Shown: positions 1-9,434, counted from the first letter of the stretch. The stretch is DNA of 64,000 nucleotides from Ohtaekwangia kribbensis (GCF_042676245.1 NZ_JBHTKA010000004.1:186001-250000), one strand, 5' to 3'. Made by a program: numbers and translations. The notes: generated by a model not told the origin, from the letters alone.

Positions 1-115
1 TGCCGTTAAACAACTTATCGAAGATAATCCTGAACTGATGGATGAGCTCGAAAAGAAAATCAAGGAACACCTGGCTGGCGTAGAAGGCGCTAAAGTTCTG
101 GAAGAAAAAGAGTAG
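1..115 (+). CDS. recA: RecA recombinase, C-terminal end (partial)
   Basis: Only the last 37 codons are in the window, read from base 2 to the TAG at 113-115. The tail contains AVKQLIEDNPELMDELEKKI, which matches the acidic C-terminal tail of Bacteroidota RecA proteins (a conserved DNPEL..ELE segment after the core). RecA forms the filament on single-stranded DNA for homologous recombination and the SOS response. The catalytic core lies outside the window, so the call rests on the tail alone. A bidirectional terminator follows and the next gene is convergent. Confidence 0.75.
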   Translation, partial: AVKQLIEDNPELMDELEKKIKEHLAGVEGAKVLEEKE

Positions 116-149
116 TGAATATACACTTAGTCATAAGAGACATTAAAGC

Positions 150-178
150 AAAAGCCCGCGAGCATCTCACGGGCTTTT
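150..178. terminator. Bidirectional intrinsic terminator between recA and the MacB-like permease
   Basis: An inverted repeat (aaagcccg ... cgggcttt, with an inner gag/ctc) is flanked by A-rich and T-rich stretches. It sits between two convergent genes, so it can serve both. Confidence 0.75.
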
Positions 179-226
179 ATATTTATATACCGACAGCTTC
201 CGCCATCGTCTACATATACGTATATA

Positions 227-1489
227 TCAGGTGGCACGAATGGCAATTACCGGGTCAAGGCGTGCTGCCAATGCAGCGGGTACAATTCCGGAAACAAGTC
301 CGATCACGGTAGAAACTGTTAAGCCTAATACTATATTTTTAAACGTGAGCGTAACGATCAGTGACCCCATCGGGATAAACGTTATCAGATATACCAGGAA
401 AAGTCCCGCGAGCCCCCCGATAAGACTGAGGAAGATCGCTTCAAACAGGAACTGGAATAGTATAAAGTAATTTTTAGCTCCGAGCGATTTCTGTAGACCA
501 ATCACACTCGTTCGCTCTTTTACCGATACAAACATGATGTTGGCAATACCGAATCCTCCTACAAGTATTGAAAAACCTCCGATAATCCAGCCGGCAATAC
601 CTACTACATCAAATAAATTACCAATGATGTTTGCAAGTGCTTCGGGCCGGTTAACGGCAAAGTTATCTTTATCTGCCGGGCGCAATCCTCTTCGGGTACG
701 CATGATACCGCGCACTTCGTTTTCGAGTTCAACCAAACCTATATCTGATTCCAATCCGCGGATACCTATACTTGATTCCATCTCATCCCAGCGGCCGGAA
801 CCTGTCTGGTATAATTTTCGGAACGTAGCATACGGTACAATGGAAACATAGTCGTTACTCGGTGTGCCCATAAAACTCTGTCCTTCCTTCTTTACCGTAC
901 CGATCACAGTAAATTTCCGGTTCTTTATCTTAACAACTTTACCGATAGGGTCATCATTCGGGAAAAGCGTTTTCGCGACTTCAAACCCGATGATCACTAC
1001 ATCTCTGCCTCCGGCAATTTCATCGGTGGTCAGGTAACGGCCGCGTTCAATGTTCACGGTAAATATATTGTCGTACCCTTCGCTACCTCCTACCAGGCGC
1101 ACATCGCTTATACTATTGTTGTCACGCTTTACAGTCATGCGTCCGCGGTCGGCATAAATCGCGATCGAGCTGCTATATTTCAGGTTCTCCTGTAAAAATT
1201 TATACTCATTATAAGAAGAGTTAGGCCTTCTCCAGAAGTCCCACCAGCGATATTCGCCATCATTATCAGCAAGCCAAGGCCATTTATCAACGTAGATTAC
1301 GTTCGTGCCTATAAAATTGAGACTGTCCTTGATATTTTTCTCAAGTGAATCCACCAGCGTGAGCACTGCGATAATGGCAAAAATCCCTATCGTTACGCCC
1401 AGCAGCGACAGCACTGTGCGCAGAATATTGGACTTCAGTGCCCTCCAGGCAAACCGGAAACTTTCGAAAATCTGGCGTAAAGTATACAT
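227..1489 (-). CDS. MacB/FtsX-like ABC transporter permease
   Basis: The 420-residue inner-membrane protein has the MacB-type layout. There is a cytoplasmic N-terminus and one transmembrane helix at about residues 20-45 (LLGVTIGIFAIIAVLTLV). A large periplasmic MacB_PCD domain follows at about 50-270, then the FtsX domain with three helices at about 290-415. Family members couple an ATPase to transport or mechanotransmission across the periplasm, usually for lipoproteins, peptides or antibiotics. Neither the ATPase nor an adaptor protein is adjacent here, so the partner must be encoded elsewhere and the substrate cannot be inferred. The start at MYTLRQIF fits the family. Confidence 0.85.
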   Translation of the reverse strand: MYTLRQIFESFRFAWRALKSNILRTVLSLLGVTIGIFAIIAVLTLVDSLEKNIKDSLNFIGTNVIYVDKWPWLADNDGEYRWWDFWRRPNSSYNEYKFLQENLKYSSSIAIYADRGRMTVKRDNNSISDVRLVGGSEGYDNIFTVNIERGRYLTTDEIAGGRDVVIIGFEVAKTLFPNDDPIGKVVKIKNRKFTVIGTVKKEGQSFMGTPSNDYVSIVPYATFRKLYQTGSGRWDEMESSIGIRGLESDIGLVELENEVRGIMRTRRGLRPADKDNFAVNRPEALANIIGNLFDVVGIAGWIIGGFSILVGGFGIANIMFVSVKERTSVIGLQKSLGAKNYFILFQFLFEAIFLSLIGGLAGLFLVYLITFIPMGSLIVTLTFKNIVLGLTVSTVIGLVSGIVPAALAARLDPVIAIRAT

Positions 1490-1607
1490 ACTGGTAATTA
1501 ACGCAGTGTTAGATTGATTGGGTTTGTCGGTTTTATACCAAACAAATTACTTTTTTAAGACTAAAAAACTTGCTTTTTTGTTACAAGTCTGAAAAAAACG
1601 GCACCTT

Positions 1608-1640
1608 TTGTCGCAAAAGCCAATTGTTGCCTTATTTTTG
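1608..1640 (+). promoter_or_regulatory. Bacteroidota-type promoter of queA
   Basis: A TATTTTTG box at 1633-1640 matches the Bacteroidota -7 consensus TAnnTTTG. A TTG at 1608-1610 lies 22 bases upstream, at about the right distance for the -33 element. The queA start at 1692 lies about 50 bases downstream. This placement argues against the upstream in-frame TTG at 1608 as a start codon. Confidence 0.55.
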
Positions 1641-1691
1641 CAACCCAAAATAAAATTTACCCTTTATTGGGCATACTTTGCATTAACGAAT

Positions 1692-2738
1692 ATGAAGTTA
1701 TCCGAATTTAAATTCGAACTCCCCAACAACTCTATTGCCCTGGACCCAGCCGAGAACCGTGACGAAGCACGTTTGATGGTTGTGCATAAGGACTCTGGTA
1801 AAATAGAGCATAAAATATTCAAAGACATCGTTGATTATTTTGACGATGGCGATGTAATGGTTGGTAATGATACCATGGTGTTCCCTGCCCGTCTTTACGG
1901 ACGAAAGGAAAAGACCGGTGCAAAGATTGAAGTATTCCTGCTGCGCGAACTCAATGCAGATATGCACTTGTGGGATGTACTGGTTGACCCGGCCCGCAAG
2001 ATCCGCGTGGGTAATAAACTATATTTTGGTAATGGCGACCTGGTTGCTGAAGTTATAGACAACACAACTTCTCGCGGTCGTACCATTCGTTTTCTTTTCG
2101 ATGGTGACTCTGCTGCTTTCGATAAAGTAGTAGAAACATTGGGAGAAACTCCGCTTCCTAAATATATCAAGCGCAAAGTAAAGCCTGAAGACAAAGATCG
2201 CTTCCAGACAATCTTCGCTAAAAATAAAGGTGCTGTATCAGCTCCTACCGCTGGCCTTCACTTTACACGTCAGTTATTGAAACGTCTTCAGTTGAAAGGT
2301 GTCGACATGACTTACGTTACGCTTCACATCGGCTTGGGTACATTCCGGCCGGTAGATGTTGAAGATCTCACCAAGCATAAAATGGATTCCGAAAACTTCA
2401 TTGTTGGCAATGAAGCTGTCGATATGGTAAACAAAGCTCTCGATAACAAAAAGAGAGTATGTGCTATTGGTACTACTACCATGCGCGCATTGGAGTCTGC
2501 GGTATCAGCAACGAACCGCCTGAAAGCACGTGAAGGATGGACTGATAAATTTATCTTTCCTCCGTACGATTTCAAGATCTGCAATGCGATGGTAACAAAC
2601 TTCCACATGCCAGAGTCAACATTATTAATGATGGCCTCTGCCTTTGGTGGATACGATCTCATCATGGAAGCGTACAGAGTTGCCAAAAAAGAAAAGTATA
2701 AATTCCTCACCTACGGTGACGCAATGTTGATCATCTAG
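1692..2738 (+). CDS. queA: S-adenosylmethionine:tRNA ribosyltransferase-isomerase
   Basis: QueA transfers and isomerises the ribosyl part of SAM onto 7-aminomethyl-7-deazaguanine in tRNA, making epoxyqueuosine, the penultimate step of queuosine synthesis. The 348-residue length is normal. Family motifs are visible: DEARLMVV near the N-terminus, VGNDTMVFPARLYG, the block SAPTAGLHFT in the middle, THIGLGTFRPV as YVTLHIGLGTFRPV, and NFHMPESTLLMMASAFGG near the C-terminus. I chose the ATG at 1692 (MKLSEFKFELP). The open frame continues upstream to 1608, but that part overlaps the promoter and does not resemble QueA. Confidence 0.95.
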   Translation: MKLSEFKFELPNNSIALDPAENRDEARLMVVHKDSGKIEHKIFKDIVDYFDDGDVMVGNDTMVFPARLYGRKEKTGAKIEVFLLRELNADMHLWDVLVDPARKIRVGNKLYFGNGDLVAEVIDNTTSRGRTIRFLFDGDSAAFDKVVETLGETPLPKYIKRKVKPEDKDRFQTIFAKNKGAVSAPTAGLHFTRQLLKRLQLKGVDMTYVTLHIGLGTFRPVDVEDLTKHKMDSENFIVGNEAVDMVNKALDNKKRVCAIGTTTMRALESAVSATNRLKAREGWTDKFIFPPYDFKICNAMVTNFHMPESTLLMMASAFGGYDLIMEAYRVAKKEKYKFLTYGDAMLII

Positions 2739-2762
2739 TTGAAGATCTGCACTATATTTTCG

Positions 2763-2795
2763 AAGCCAGCTCGTATAGGGTTGGCTTTTCTTTTT
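2763..2795 (+). terminator. Terminator after queA
   Basis: AAGCCA pairs with TGGCTT across a short loop and is followed by a T-rich run (ttttctttttatt), 25 bases after the queA stop. Confidence 0.65.
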
Positions 2796-2847
2796 ATTGG
2801 AAGATTGAAAAATTATAAAATTTAAATACAGGCTATTGGGAAGATAA

Positions 2848-2900
2848 ATCTTCCAATCTTCCAATCTTCCAATCTTCCAATCTTCCAATCTTCCAATCCT
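2848..2900. repeat. 8-bp tandem repeat (atcttcca), about 6.5 copies
   Basis: Six perfect copies and a partial copy of the 8-mer atcttcca lie head to tail. Diverged relatives continue to about 3003 (ttttccaat, ttctaattttcc), and a reverse-complement version (ggaagattgaaaa) lies at about 2800. The array fills the gap between queA and the next gene and would be prone to slippage. Nothing else is visible between 2800 and 3019. Confidence 0.85.
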
Positions 2901-3019
2901 ATAATTTTCCAATCTTCAAATGGAGAGATTGTTTATATTGAACAAACTCAACACCTATAGACAAAACAATCTTTCAATTTTCCAATTTTCTAATTTTCCA
3001 ATCCATCAACCAACACCCT

Positions 3020-3943
3020 ATGAAAAGGAGAAACTTTCTGAAGAATGGTCTTACAACCGCAGTAGCATCCACAGCATTAGGAAGTGCTTTTGCCGGAGCA
3101 GCAACTGATCGCGCATCGTTATCACCAGCTGAAAGAACATTCAAGTGTAACTATGCACCCCACGATGGAATGTTTGCCAACCATGCCGGTAAAGATTTTG
3201 TCGATCAGATAAAATTCATGTACGACCAGGGCTTCCGCAGTATTGAAGACAACGGTATGCTGAAGCGCTCCAAGGAAGAGCAGGATAAGATTGGTGCTAC
3301 ATTAGCCAAGCTTAACATGGTAATGGGCGTGTTCGTTGTAGATGGTGGCGACAACTGGAAAGTATCTTTAACAACAGGCAAGCAGGAATTCAAAGATAAT
3401 TTTATAAAGACCTGCAAGGCTTGTGTGGAATTAGCCAAGCGTGTAAATGGCAAATGGATGACCGTTGTTCCGGGATTTTTTGAGCGCAACATTCCTATAG
3501 GTATACAAACGGCCAATGTAGTAGATGCCCTTCGCAGAGGCGCTGAAATTTTTGAACCGCATGGTCTCGTGATGGTACTTGAACCACTAAGTGATACTCC
3601 GGAGTTATTCATGCGTTACTCCGACCAGACCTACGAGTTATGCAAAGCGGTGAACAGTCCGGCATGTAAAATATTATATGATGTTTATCACATGCAGCGT
3701 AACGAAGGCAACATCATTAACAATATAGATCGTTGCTGGGATGAGATCGCATACTTTCAGATCGGTGATAACCCGGGACGCAAAGAACCTACCACCGGAG
3801 AGATCAACTATAAGAACATATTCAAGCATGTTTACGATAAAGGCTACCGGGGCGTGTGGGGCATGGAACACGGTATAGCGAAGTCAGGCAAAGAGGGTGA
3901 ACTCGCACTCATCAAAGCCTATCGTGAAGTAGATACTTTTTAA
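3020..3943 (+). CDS. Tat-exported TIM-barrel protein, hydroxypyruvate isomerase-like
   Basis: The protein has 307 residues. The N-terminus MKRRNFLKNG carries a twin-arginine signal (RRNFLK) followed by an Ala/Thr-rich segment ending near residue 28, so a folded, exported protein is expected. The rest is an AP-endonuclease-2-type sugar isomerase/epimerase barrel. Conserved metal-site segments are VLEPLSD (Glu), ILYDVYHMQ (Asp, His), FQIGDNPGRKEP and GVWGMEHG (Glu). The GDNPGR..PGxGEINY pattern is typical of hydroxypyruvate isomerase (Hyi) relatives. The Tat-exported Bacteroidota members have no firmly established substrate, so I do not give a gene symbol. Confidence 0.85.
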   Translation: MKRRNFLKNGLTTAVASTALGSAFAGAATDRASLSPAERTFKCNYAPHDGMFANHAGKDFVDQIKFMYDQGFRSIEDNGMLKRSKEEQDKIGATLAKLNMVMGVFVVDGGDNWKVSLTTGKQEFKDNFIKTCKACVELAKRVNGKWMTVVPGFFERNIPIGIQTANVVDALRRGAEIFEPHGLVMVLEPLSDTPELFMRYSDQTYELCKAVNSPACKILYDVYHMQRNEGNIINNIDRCWDEIAYFQIGDNPGRKEPTTGEINYKNIFKHVYDKGYRGVWGMEHGIAKSGKEGELALIKAYREVDTF

Positions 3944-3954
3944 GATATATTCTG

Positions 3955-3986
3955 CCCTATAGATGCTGCACCTTGCATCTATAGGG
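3955..3986. terminator. Perfect 12-bp hairpin after the isomerase-like gene
   Basis: CCCTATAGATGC pairs perfectly with GCATCTATAGGG across an 8-base loop, starting 12 bases after the stop codon. No T-run follows, so it may be a Rho-independent-like end without a U-tract, or an mRNA-stabilising hairpin. Confidence 0.5.
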
Positions 3987-4077
3987 CTACACGCTTATGG
4001 GGGCAAACTTTTCTTTTCGGCTCCTGAAACCCTGCCACTTCATTTTAGTTAAATTCGAGTGATTAACACCCATACCC

Positions 4078-6936
4078 ATGAAGCGAACCTCTACTGTCGC
4101 AGCTATTTTTATTATACTCTCCTGGACCACTCCGCTATACGCACAAATTCTGAAAGACCTGAAGAAAGCGGCTACCGATGTTGGTAAAAGTCTTAACACC
4201 AAAGAGAACCGCGATAAGCTGTTTAACCTCGCCATGAAAGACATGGAGCGGGCCCGTGCCGAGTTCGACTCTTCTGATTTTGACTACGCCATTCTGTTAA
4301 GCGATAATGCTGCCTTGTTCGATGTAAAAGAAAAAGGTGAGACAGCCGCTCGCTTTACATCGGCCGTATCGCTCACATCATCATACTTAAAAAATGAAGA
4401 ACTATCGGATGCCGAACTTGCCCGCTTTCATCGCGAAGCCGGCGAGGTATGGTATGCCAATGGAAAATTTACGCTTGCCGAGAAAAAATTTATAGCCGCC
4501 AAGCTTGCGTACGAAAAAGCAAGTCTGAAAGAAGATATAGGTTATCTCAAAACTATCTCCAACCAGGGATTACTATATGCCACCATGGGTCGCTTTACCC
4601 AGGCTGAAGAGTTTACGGTGGAAGCGCTCACCATGCGCAAGACTAAATATGGCGACAACAATACCAGTGTGGCGGCATCACTCAACAATTACGGAGTGCT
4701 AAAGTATAATCTCGCACGCTACAACGAAGCAGAGAACGATTTTGAGGCATCGCTCGGCATTATGAAGGCAAACAACCTGCAGGCAGCGATGCCTTATGCT
4801 ATAGCATTGAACAACCAGGCTATGCTCTTTCAGGCTATTGGTAGATTTGAAGAAGCTGAGAAAATTCTAAAGGAAGCAATTGCGATTGCTGAAAGACTTC
4901 AAAGCAGTAAATCCAGAAATCATTTAAAGTTCCTGGCAAACCTCGCCCTGCTATATCAGCAGATGGGTAAATATCCGGAAGCAGAAACTATATACCTGGG
5001 CATGGAGAAAAGGCTCGGCAAAAACAGTCCTGACTATGCTGCCATGCTCAACAACCAGGCCGCGCTATATATGGTCATGAATAAAGAAGATAAAGTAGAA
5101 GATCTTCTGAAACGTTCGGCCGCTATCTATAAATCCAACTTCAACGAAGAAAACCCGGCATACGCCAAAGCCATCAGCGACCTCGGTAACTTTTATCGCT
5201 ATAAAACCAAATATACCGATGCTGATCCGTTGTTACAGAAAGCTCTGGCCATTCGTGAGACAACGTTGGGCAAGAATCACCCGCTATACGTACAGTCGCA
5301 GGAAGACCTGGCTATACTTTACTGGAAACGTAAAACCTGGGAAAGTGCGTTCATGATGTACCGCGATGTAATGGACAAATCGCTGAACTTCATCAACACG
5401 TATTTCCCGCCGATGAGCGAAGCAGAGAAAACCAAGTACTGGGATATACTCTCGCCACGGTTTCAGCGATTCTATAATTTTGCTATAGAAGGCAGTGAGG
5501 ATAATATACACATTATTGAAGCACTTTACGATTACCAGATCGCCACCAAAGCATTACTCCTTAACTCAACCAATAAAGTAAAGCAGGCGATTCTTTCCAG
5601 TAAAGATGCGCAGCTTATTAAAGATTACCGTACGTGGCTTGACCAGAAGGAGACACTCGCACGTTTATATGCTTACTCCAAGCAGGAATTAAAACAACAG
5701 AGTATAAATCTCGATTCGCTTGAACGTGCAGCCAATGCGATGGAAAGAAAGTTATCCGAACGCTCAGGCGATTTCTCTTCAGGGTACTCTGCTAAAAAAA
5801 TAAGTGTGGATCAGATCAAAGCTCTGCTCACAGATACGGAAGCTGTCGTAGAAATTATACGCGTTGCCAGGTACGACCAGAAGTTTGAGAATGACGCCCG
5901 CTACCTTGCGCTTGTCGTAACGAAAGCAACGGAAGTACCCAAACTGATTGTGCTAGACAATGGCACACAACTCGATACACGCTATGCTAAATTTTATCGT
6001 AACGCAGTACAGCAACGTATAGCCGATGAATACTCGTACGATCAATACTGGGCGCGTATCGAGCCCGAGTTGAAAGGAAAGAGACTAATCTATATATCTC
6101 CTGATGGCGCCTATAACCAGATCAACCTCAATACACTAAAAAAACCAGGTGCCGATTATATCATCAATCGTTATGACCTCGTCATTCTGGGTAACTCTAA
6201 AGATCTCATTGCACTGAAGAGCAAGAAAGCAAAAGCGCCCAAAAAGAATGCTACATTGTTAGGGTTTCCGGATTACGGAGCCGGAGATATAGCAGCATTA
6301 CCGGGGACCAAAGTAGAGATTGATAATATAGCCAAAGTATTAAAAACATCAGGCTACCAGGTAACACAGTATACACAAAAGACTGCCACTGAGAAGAACC
6401 TGAAAGCAATCAAAGCCCCTACCCTTGTACACATTGCCACGCATGGATATTTTCTGAAAGATATAGAAAGCAGTGGTGCTGCCTTTGGTATACATCTTGA
6501 AAATGCCAACGACAATCCTTTACTTCGTTCGGGCTTGTTATTAACAGGAGCATCCGGAACAGTGAGCGGTAAACGAACGCCAGACCTGGACAGTAACGAC
6601 AACGGTATACTTACTGCTTATGAAGCGATGAACCTAAATTTAGAAGGAACCGACCTGATTGTATTAAGTGCATGCGAAACCGGACTTGGTGATGTAAAAG
6701 CAGGTGAAGGAGTATACGGACTGCAGCGCGCATTTCTGGTAGCCGGTGCCGATGCACTGATCATGAGTCTCTGGAAAGTAGACGATGCCGCCACCCAACA
6801 ACTGATGAGTAATTTTTATACCAGTTGGCTAAAACTCGGCAACAAACAAAAAGCCTTCAAGCAAGCCCAACTGCAACTCATGACTAAATATAAAGATCCC
6901 TACTACTGGGGCGCCTTCGTCATGATGGGCATGTAA
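4078..6936 (+). CDS. TPR-CHAT caspase-like protease protein
   Basis: The protein has 952 residues. A signal peptide covers about 1-22 (IFIILSWTTPLYAQ). Tandem tetratricopeptide repeats follow at about 60-440, with the recurrent ASLNNYGVL..A.Y.EAE pattern. Then come a helical linker and a C-terminal CHAT domain at about 640-950. The caspase-like dyad is visible: His789 in LVHIATHGYF and Cys866 in IVLSACETGLGDVKAGEGV, followed by SLWKVDDAAT. CHAT domains are clan CD cysteine peptidases related to caspases and separase. The TPRs probably recruit a partner or substrate. The signal peptide places it in the periplasm. It has no obvious toxin or substrate neighbour. Confidence 0.9.
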   Translation: MKRTSTVAAIFIILSWTTPLYAQILKDLKKAATDVGKSLNTKENRDKLFNLAMKDMERARAEFDSSDFDYAILLSDNAALFDVKEKGETAARFTSAVSLTSSYLKNEELSDAELARFHREAGEVWYANGKFTLAEKKFIAAKLAYEKASLKEDIGYLKTISNQGLLYATMGRFTQAEEFTVEALTMRKTKYGDNNTSVAASLNNYGVLKYNLARYNEAENDFEASLGIMKANNLQAAMPYAIALNNQAMLFQAIGRFEEAEKILKEAIAIAERLQSSKSRNHLKFLANLALLYQQMGKYPEAETIYLGMEKRLGKNSPDYAAMLNNQAALYMVMNKEDKVEDLLKRSAAIYKSNFNEENPAYAKAISDLGNFYRYKTKYTDADPLLQKALAIRETTLGKNHPLYVQSQEDLAILYWKRKTWESAFMMYRDVMDKSLNFINTYFPPMSEAEKTKYWDILSPRFQRFYNFAIEGSEDNIHIIEALYDYQIATKALLLNSTNKVKQAILSSKDAQLIKDYRTWLDQKETLARLYAYSKQELKQQSINLDSLERAANAMERKLSERSGDFSSGYSAKKISVDQIKALLTDTEAVVEIIRVARYDQKFENDARYLALVVTKATEVPKLIVLDNGTQLDTRYAKFYRNAVQQRIADEYSYDQYWARIEPELKGKRLIYISPDGAYNQINLNTLKKPGADYIINRYDLVILGNSKDLIALKSKKAKAPKKNATLLGFPDYGAGDIAALPGTKVEIDNIAKVLKTSGYQVTQYTQKTATEKNLKAIKAPTLVHIATHGYFLKDIESSGAAFGIHLENANDNPLLRSGLLLTGASGTVSGKRTPDLDSNDNGILTAYEAMNLNLEGTDLIVLSACETGLGDVKAGEGVYGLQRAFLVAGADALIMSLWKVDDAATQQLMSNFYTSWLKLGNKQKAFKQAQLQLMTKYKDPYYWGAFVMMGM

Positions 6937-6976
6937 CGTAAACACGTAACAACATACACACATAAACACGTAAAAG
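6937..6976. repeat. Short word repeat (aacacgtaa family)
   Basis: The whole gap consists of variants of aacacgtaa and acacataaac. The same words occur at 35555-35580, beside cinA, which marks it as a dispersed intergenic repeat family. Confidence 0.5.
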
Positions 6977-7975
6977 ATGGAATTTAAAAAACTAGGAAGC
7001 TCGTCAGTAAAAGTTACCCCGATGGCATTTGGTGCATGGGCTGTTGGCGGATGGATGTGGGGAGGAGCCGAAGAGAGTGCTGCATTACGCGCGATACGTG
7101 CTTCGTATGATCTCGGCATGACTACCATTGATACAGCACCGGTATATGGCTTCGGTCGCAGTGAAGAACTCGTAGGCAAAGCGTTGCAGGGTATACCGCG
7201 CGATAAATACCAGATACTGACTAAATATGGTTTGAACTGGGAAACCGACCAGGGCGAATTCTTCTTCGACACAACCGACAATCAAGGTAAACCACTGAAA
7301 GTATACCGTTACTCGGGAGCTGCCAAGGTAATTAAAGAATGTGAGGACAGTTTACGAAGATTAAAGACCGACTATATCGACTTGTTACAAATACACTGGT
7401 CGGATGCAACAACGCCTATAGGAGAAACGATGGGTGCCGTTGCTAAATTGATAGAGCAAGGTAAAGTACGCGCAGCCGGTGTTTGTAACTATAACACCGA
7501 GCAGGTTGATGAAGCTCTTAAGACTGTAAAGCTAGCTTCGAACCAGGTTCCCTATAGCATGATAAACCGCGGCATCGAAAAAGATGTAGTACCCCAAGCC
7601 TTGCAAAAAGGATTGAGTATAGTTCCCTACAGCCCGCTGCAGCGCGGCTTACTCTCCGGCAAAATAAAACCTGGCTATAAATTTGGTGAAGGCGATACAC
7701 GCGAGAACAACAAATTCTATACTGCCGAAAATATAAATCGCGCCAACGCATTGCTACAGAAAATAAAACCTATAGCAGATGCACACGAAGCAACGCTATC
7801 TCAACTCGTCATCAACTGGACAACGCGCCAACCTGCCATGGACTGCGTACTGGTGGGTGCACGAGACGAGAACCAGGTAAAAGAAAACGTAAAAGCACTT
7901 GAATTCAGACTCACAGATGAAGAGCTGAAAATAATCGACAAGGCTGCGAGTGAGTTCGTACTTGCAGACCTTTGA
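6977..7975 (+). CDS. Aldo/keto reductase
   Basis: The protein has 332 residues in the NADPH-dependent (alpha/beta)8 barrel family. The catalytic tetrad pieces are visible: Asp in TIDTAPVYGFGRSEE (with the Tyr), Lys in ILTKYG, and His in LLQIHWSD. The C-terminal NADPH-binding segment reads CVLVGARDENQVKENVKAL. It resembles the general oxidoreductase group (Tas/YajO/IolS-like), whose substrates vary. It starts 40 bases after the CHAT gene. The repeat-filled gap gives no promoter I can point to, so cotranscription is possible. Confidence 0.9.
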   Translation: MEFKKLGSSSVKVTPMAFGAWAVGGWMWGGAEESAALRAIRASYDLGMTTIDTAPVYGFGRSEELVGKALQGIPRDKYQILTKYGLNWETDQGEFFFDTTDNQGKPLKVYRYSGAAKVIKECEDSLRRLKTDYIDLLQIHWSDATTPIGETMGAVAKLIEQGKVRAAGVCNYNTEQVDEALKTVKLASNQVPYSMINRGIEKDVVPQALQKGLSIVPYSPLQRGLLSGKIKPGYKFGEGDTRENNKFYTAENINRANALLQKIKPIADAHEATLSQLVINWTTRQPAMDCVLVGARDENQVKENVKALEFRLTDEELKIIDKAASEFVLADL

Positions 7976-7977
7976 AA

Positions 7978-8169
7978 TAGCTGCGAGCTTTGAGTTACGA
8001 CAAGAAAAAATACATATATATATTCGTTAGTAGCAGTTACATTGAATATAGTTGTAACAACCAGAGGCTACCAGCCTGAAGCCTGCAGCCCAAAAAAAGA
8101 GGAGCTACTTTTCATTCAGTAACTCCTCTTTTTAAAACTCGAAGCTCAAATCTGGCAGCTAGCAGCTAG
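7978..8169. repeat. Intergenic word repeats (agct-cgaagctc / ccagaagcc family)
   Basis: Pieces such as gctgcgagctttgagtt (7980-7996), ccagcctgaagcctgcagc (8071-8089) and cgaagctcaaatctggcagc (8140-8159) belong to a dispersed family seen again near 27070, 51450, 52300, 52750, 54070 and 55260. They surround the terminator at 8094. Confidence 0.55.
8094..8134. terminator. Bidirectional terminator between convergent genes
   Basis: AAAAAGAGGAG pairs with CTCCTCTTTTT around a loop that is itself partly complementary (ctact / agtaa). A-run and T-run flank it, so it serves the reductase (+) and the dehydrogenase (-). Confidence 0.8.
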
Positions 8170-8170
8170 T

Positions 8171-9322
8171 TTAATTCGCAGGTACGATCTTCACTATCAT
8201 CCCCGGGCTCTGCGTGGCAATATATATGTACCCATCAGGTCCTTGCTTTACCATGCGTACGCGGCCTACTTTCTCAAGAAGTCTTTCGTGTTTTACATAT
8301 TTACCGTTGTCAACTTCTACACGTGATATATGGGTTTGTGCCAGTGCGCCTACCAGGAAGTTGTTTTTCCAGTTCGGGTATATATCGCTGATAACTTGGG
8401 CCATGCCGCAAGTAGCGATGGAGGGAACCCAATACCATACCGGTTGTTCCATACCATCTTTCTTGGTGATGTCGGTTATCGGAGTGCCATCGTAATTTAT
8501 ACCGTAGGTAATAACAGGCCACCCATAATTTTTACCAGCTTCAACTTTATTTAGTTCGTCACCACCTTTCGGACCGTGCTCTACGTCCCATAGCTCACCC
8601 GTTGTAATGTTATATACCAACCCCTGAGGATTGCGATGTCCGTAGCTCCATATTTCAGGTTTAGCTCCGGCTTTATTTACAAATGGATTGTCAGTTGGGA
8701 CAGTACCATCTTCATTTAAGCGTAGCACTTTTCCGAGGTGATTGCCAAGGTTCTGTGCGTTCTCTTTAGTACCACGCTCCCCTGACGAAAAGAATATATG
8801 TCCTTTTCCATCAAACACAATGCGCGAACCAAAGTGTACTTCAGAGTCAACGAAAGGTTGCGCTGAGAATAATTCTTTAAATTCGATAAAGGCATTACCA
8901 TTCAGTTTAGTTCTGGCAATGGTTGTACCGCCACCACCTTCACCGGGTTTTGCATAACTTAAATATATCCAGCCATTGGTTGTATAATCAGGGTGCAAGG
9001 CTATATCTAACAAACCGCCCTGACCATGATCGTATACGGCCGGTACATTTTCAATTTTCTCATCGAGTAATTTACCATCCTTTATAATTCGGATCTCACC
9101 TTTCTTTTCCGTTACCAGAATTCTTCCATCGGGTAAAAAGGCCATTCCCCACGGGTTGTCCAATTTATCCGTCAATGTGTCAATCGTGAATTTTAATTTT
9201 TCAGATTCAATTACAGTAGCGACTGGTGTTGCTGTGTCCGGGTGTTCAGTTCCGTTTTTCTCTGAGCACGCCACCACCGATGCGATCAGTAACGCATATA
9301 CAATTCCTTTTTTTAGGGTCAT
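8171..9322 (-). CDS. PQQ-dependent sugar dehydrogenase lipoprotein (GSDH family)
   Basis: I chose the start MTLKKGIVYALLIASVVAC because it gives a clean lipoprotein signal (lipobox VVAC), with six further in-frame codons upstream left out. The mature part is a six-bladed beta-propeller of the glucose/sorbosone dehydrogenase family. Visible motifs are NPWGMAFLPDGRILVTEKKG, QGGLLDIALHPDY, HFGSRIVFDGKGHIFFSSGERG, SYGHRNPQGLVYN and WDVEHGPKGGDELN. The conserved His and Arg-Asn of the PQQ pocket lie in these blocks. Members oxidise aldose sugars at the cell surface using PQQ. The enzyme is probably attached to a membrane facing the periplasm. Confidence 0.9.
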   Translation of the reverse strand: MTLKKGIVYALLIASVVACSEKNGTEHPDTATPVATVIESEKLKFTIDTLTDKLDNPWGMAFLPDGRILVTEKKGEIRIIKDGKLLDEKIENVPAVYDHGQGGLLDIALHPDYTTNGWIYLSYAKPGEGGGGTTIARTKLNGNAFIEFKELFSAQPFVDSEVHFGSRIVFDGKGHIFFSSGERGTKENAQNLGNHLGKVLRLNEDGTVPTDNPFVNKAGAKPEIWSYGHRNPQGLVYNITTGELWDVEHGPKGGDELNKVEAGKNYGWPVITYGINYDGTPITDITKKDGMEQPVWYWVPSIATCGMAQVISDIYPNWKNNFLVGALAQTHISRVEVDNGKYVKHERLLEKVGRVRMVKQGPDGYIYIATQSPGMIVKIVPAN

Positions 9323-9434
9323 AGATGTGTATTTGTACAAGTATATAGTTGGATTAAGGGAGTGAAGATAGCAGAAGTCAGTAAGGCACCAATGCTGTCT
9401 TACAACCTTTTTGACGAAAGGAAGAGTTTACCTG

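Noticed and set aside
1608..1691. N-terminal extension of QueA
   Set aside because: The extension overlaps the promoter elements and starts with TTG; the 348-residue form matches the family length.
2848..2900. CRISPR-like array
   Set aside because: The 8-mers are directly tandem without spacers, so it is a microsatellite, not a CRISPR.
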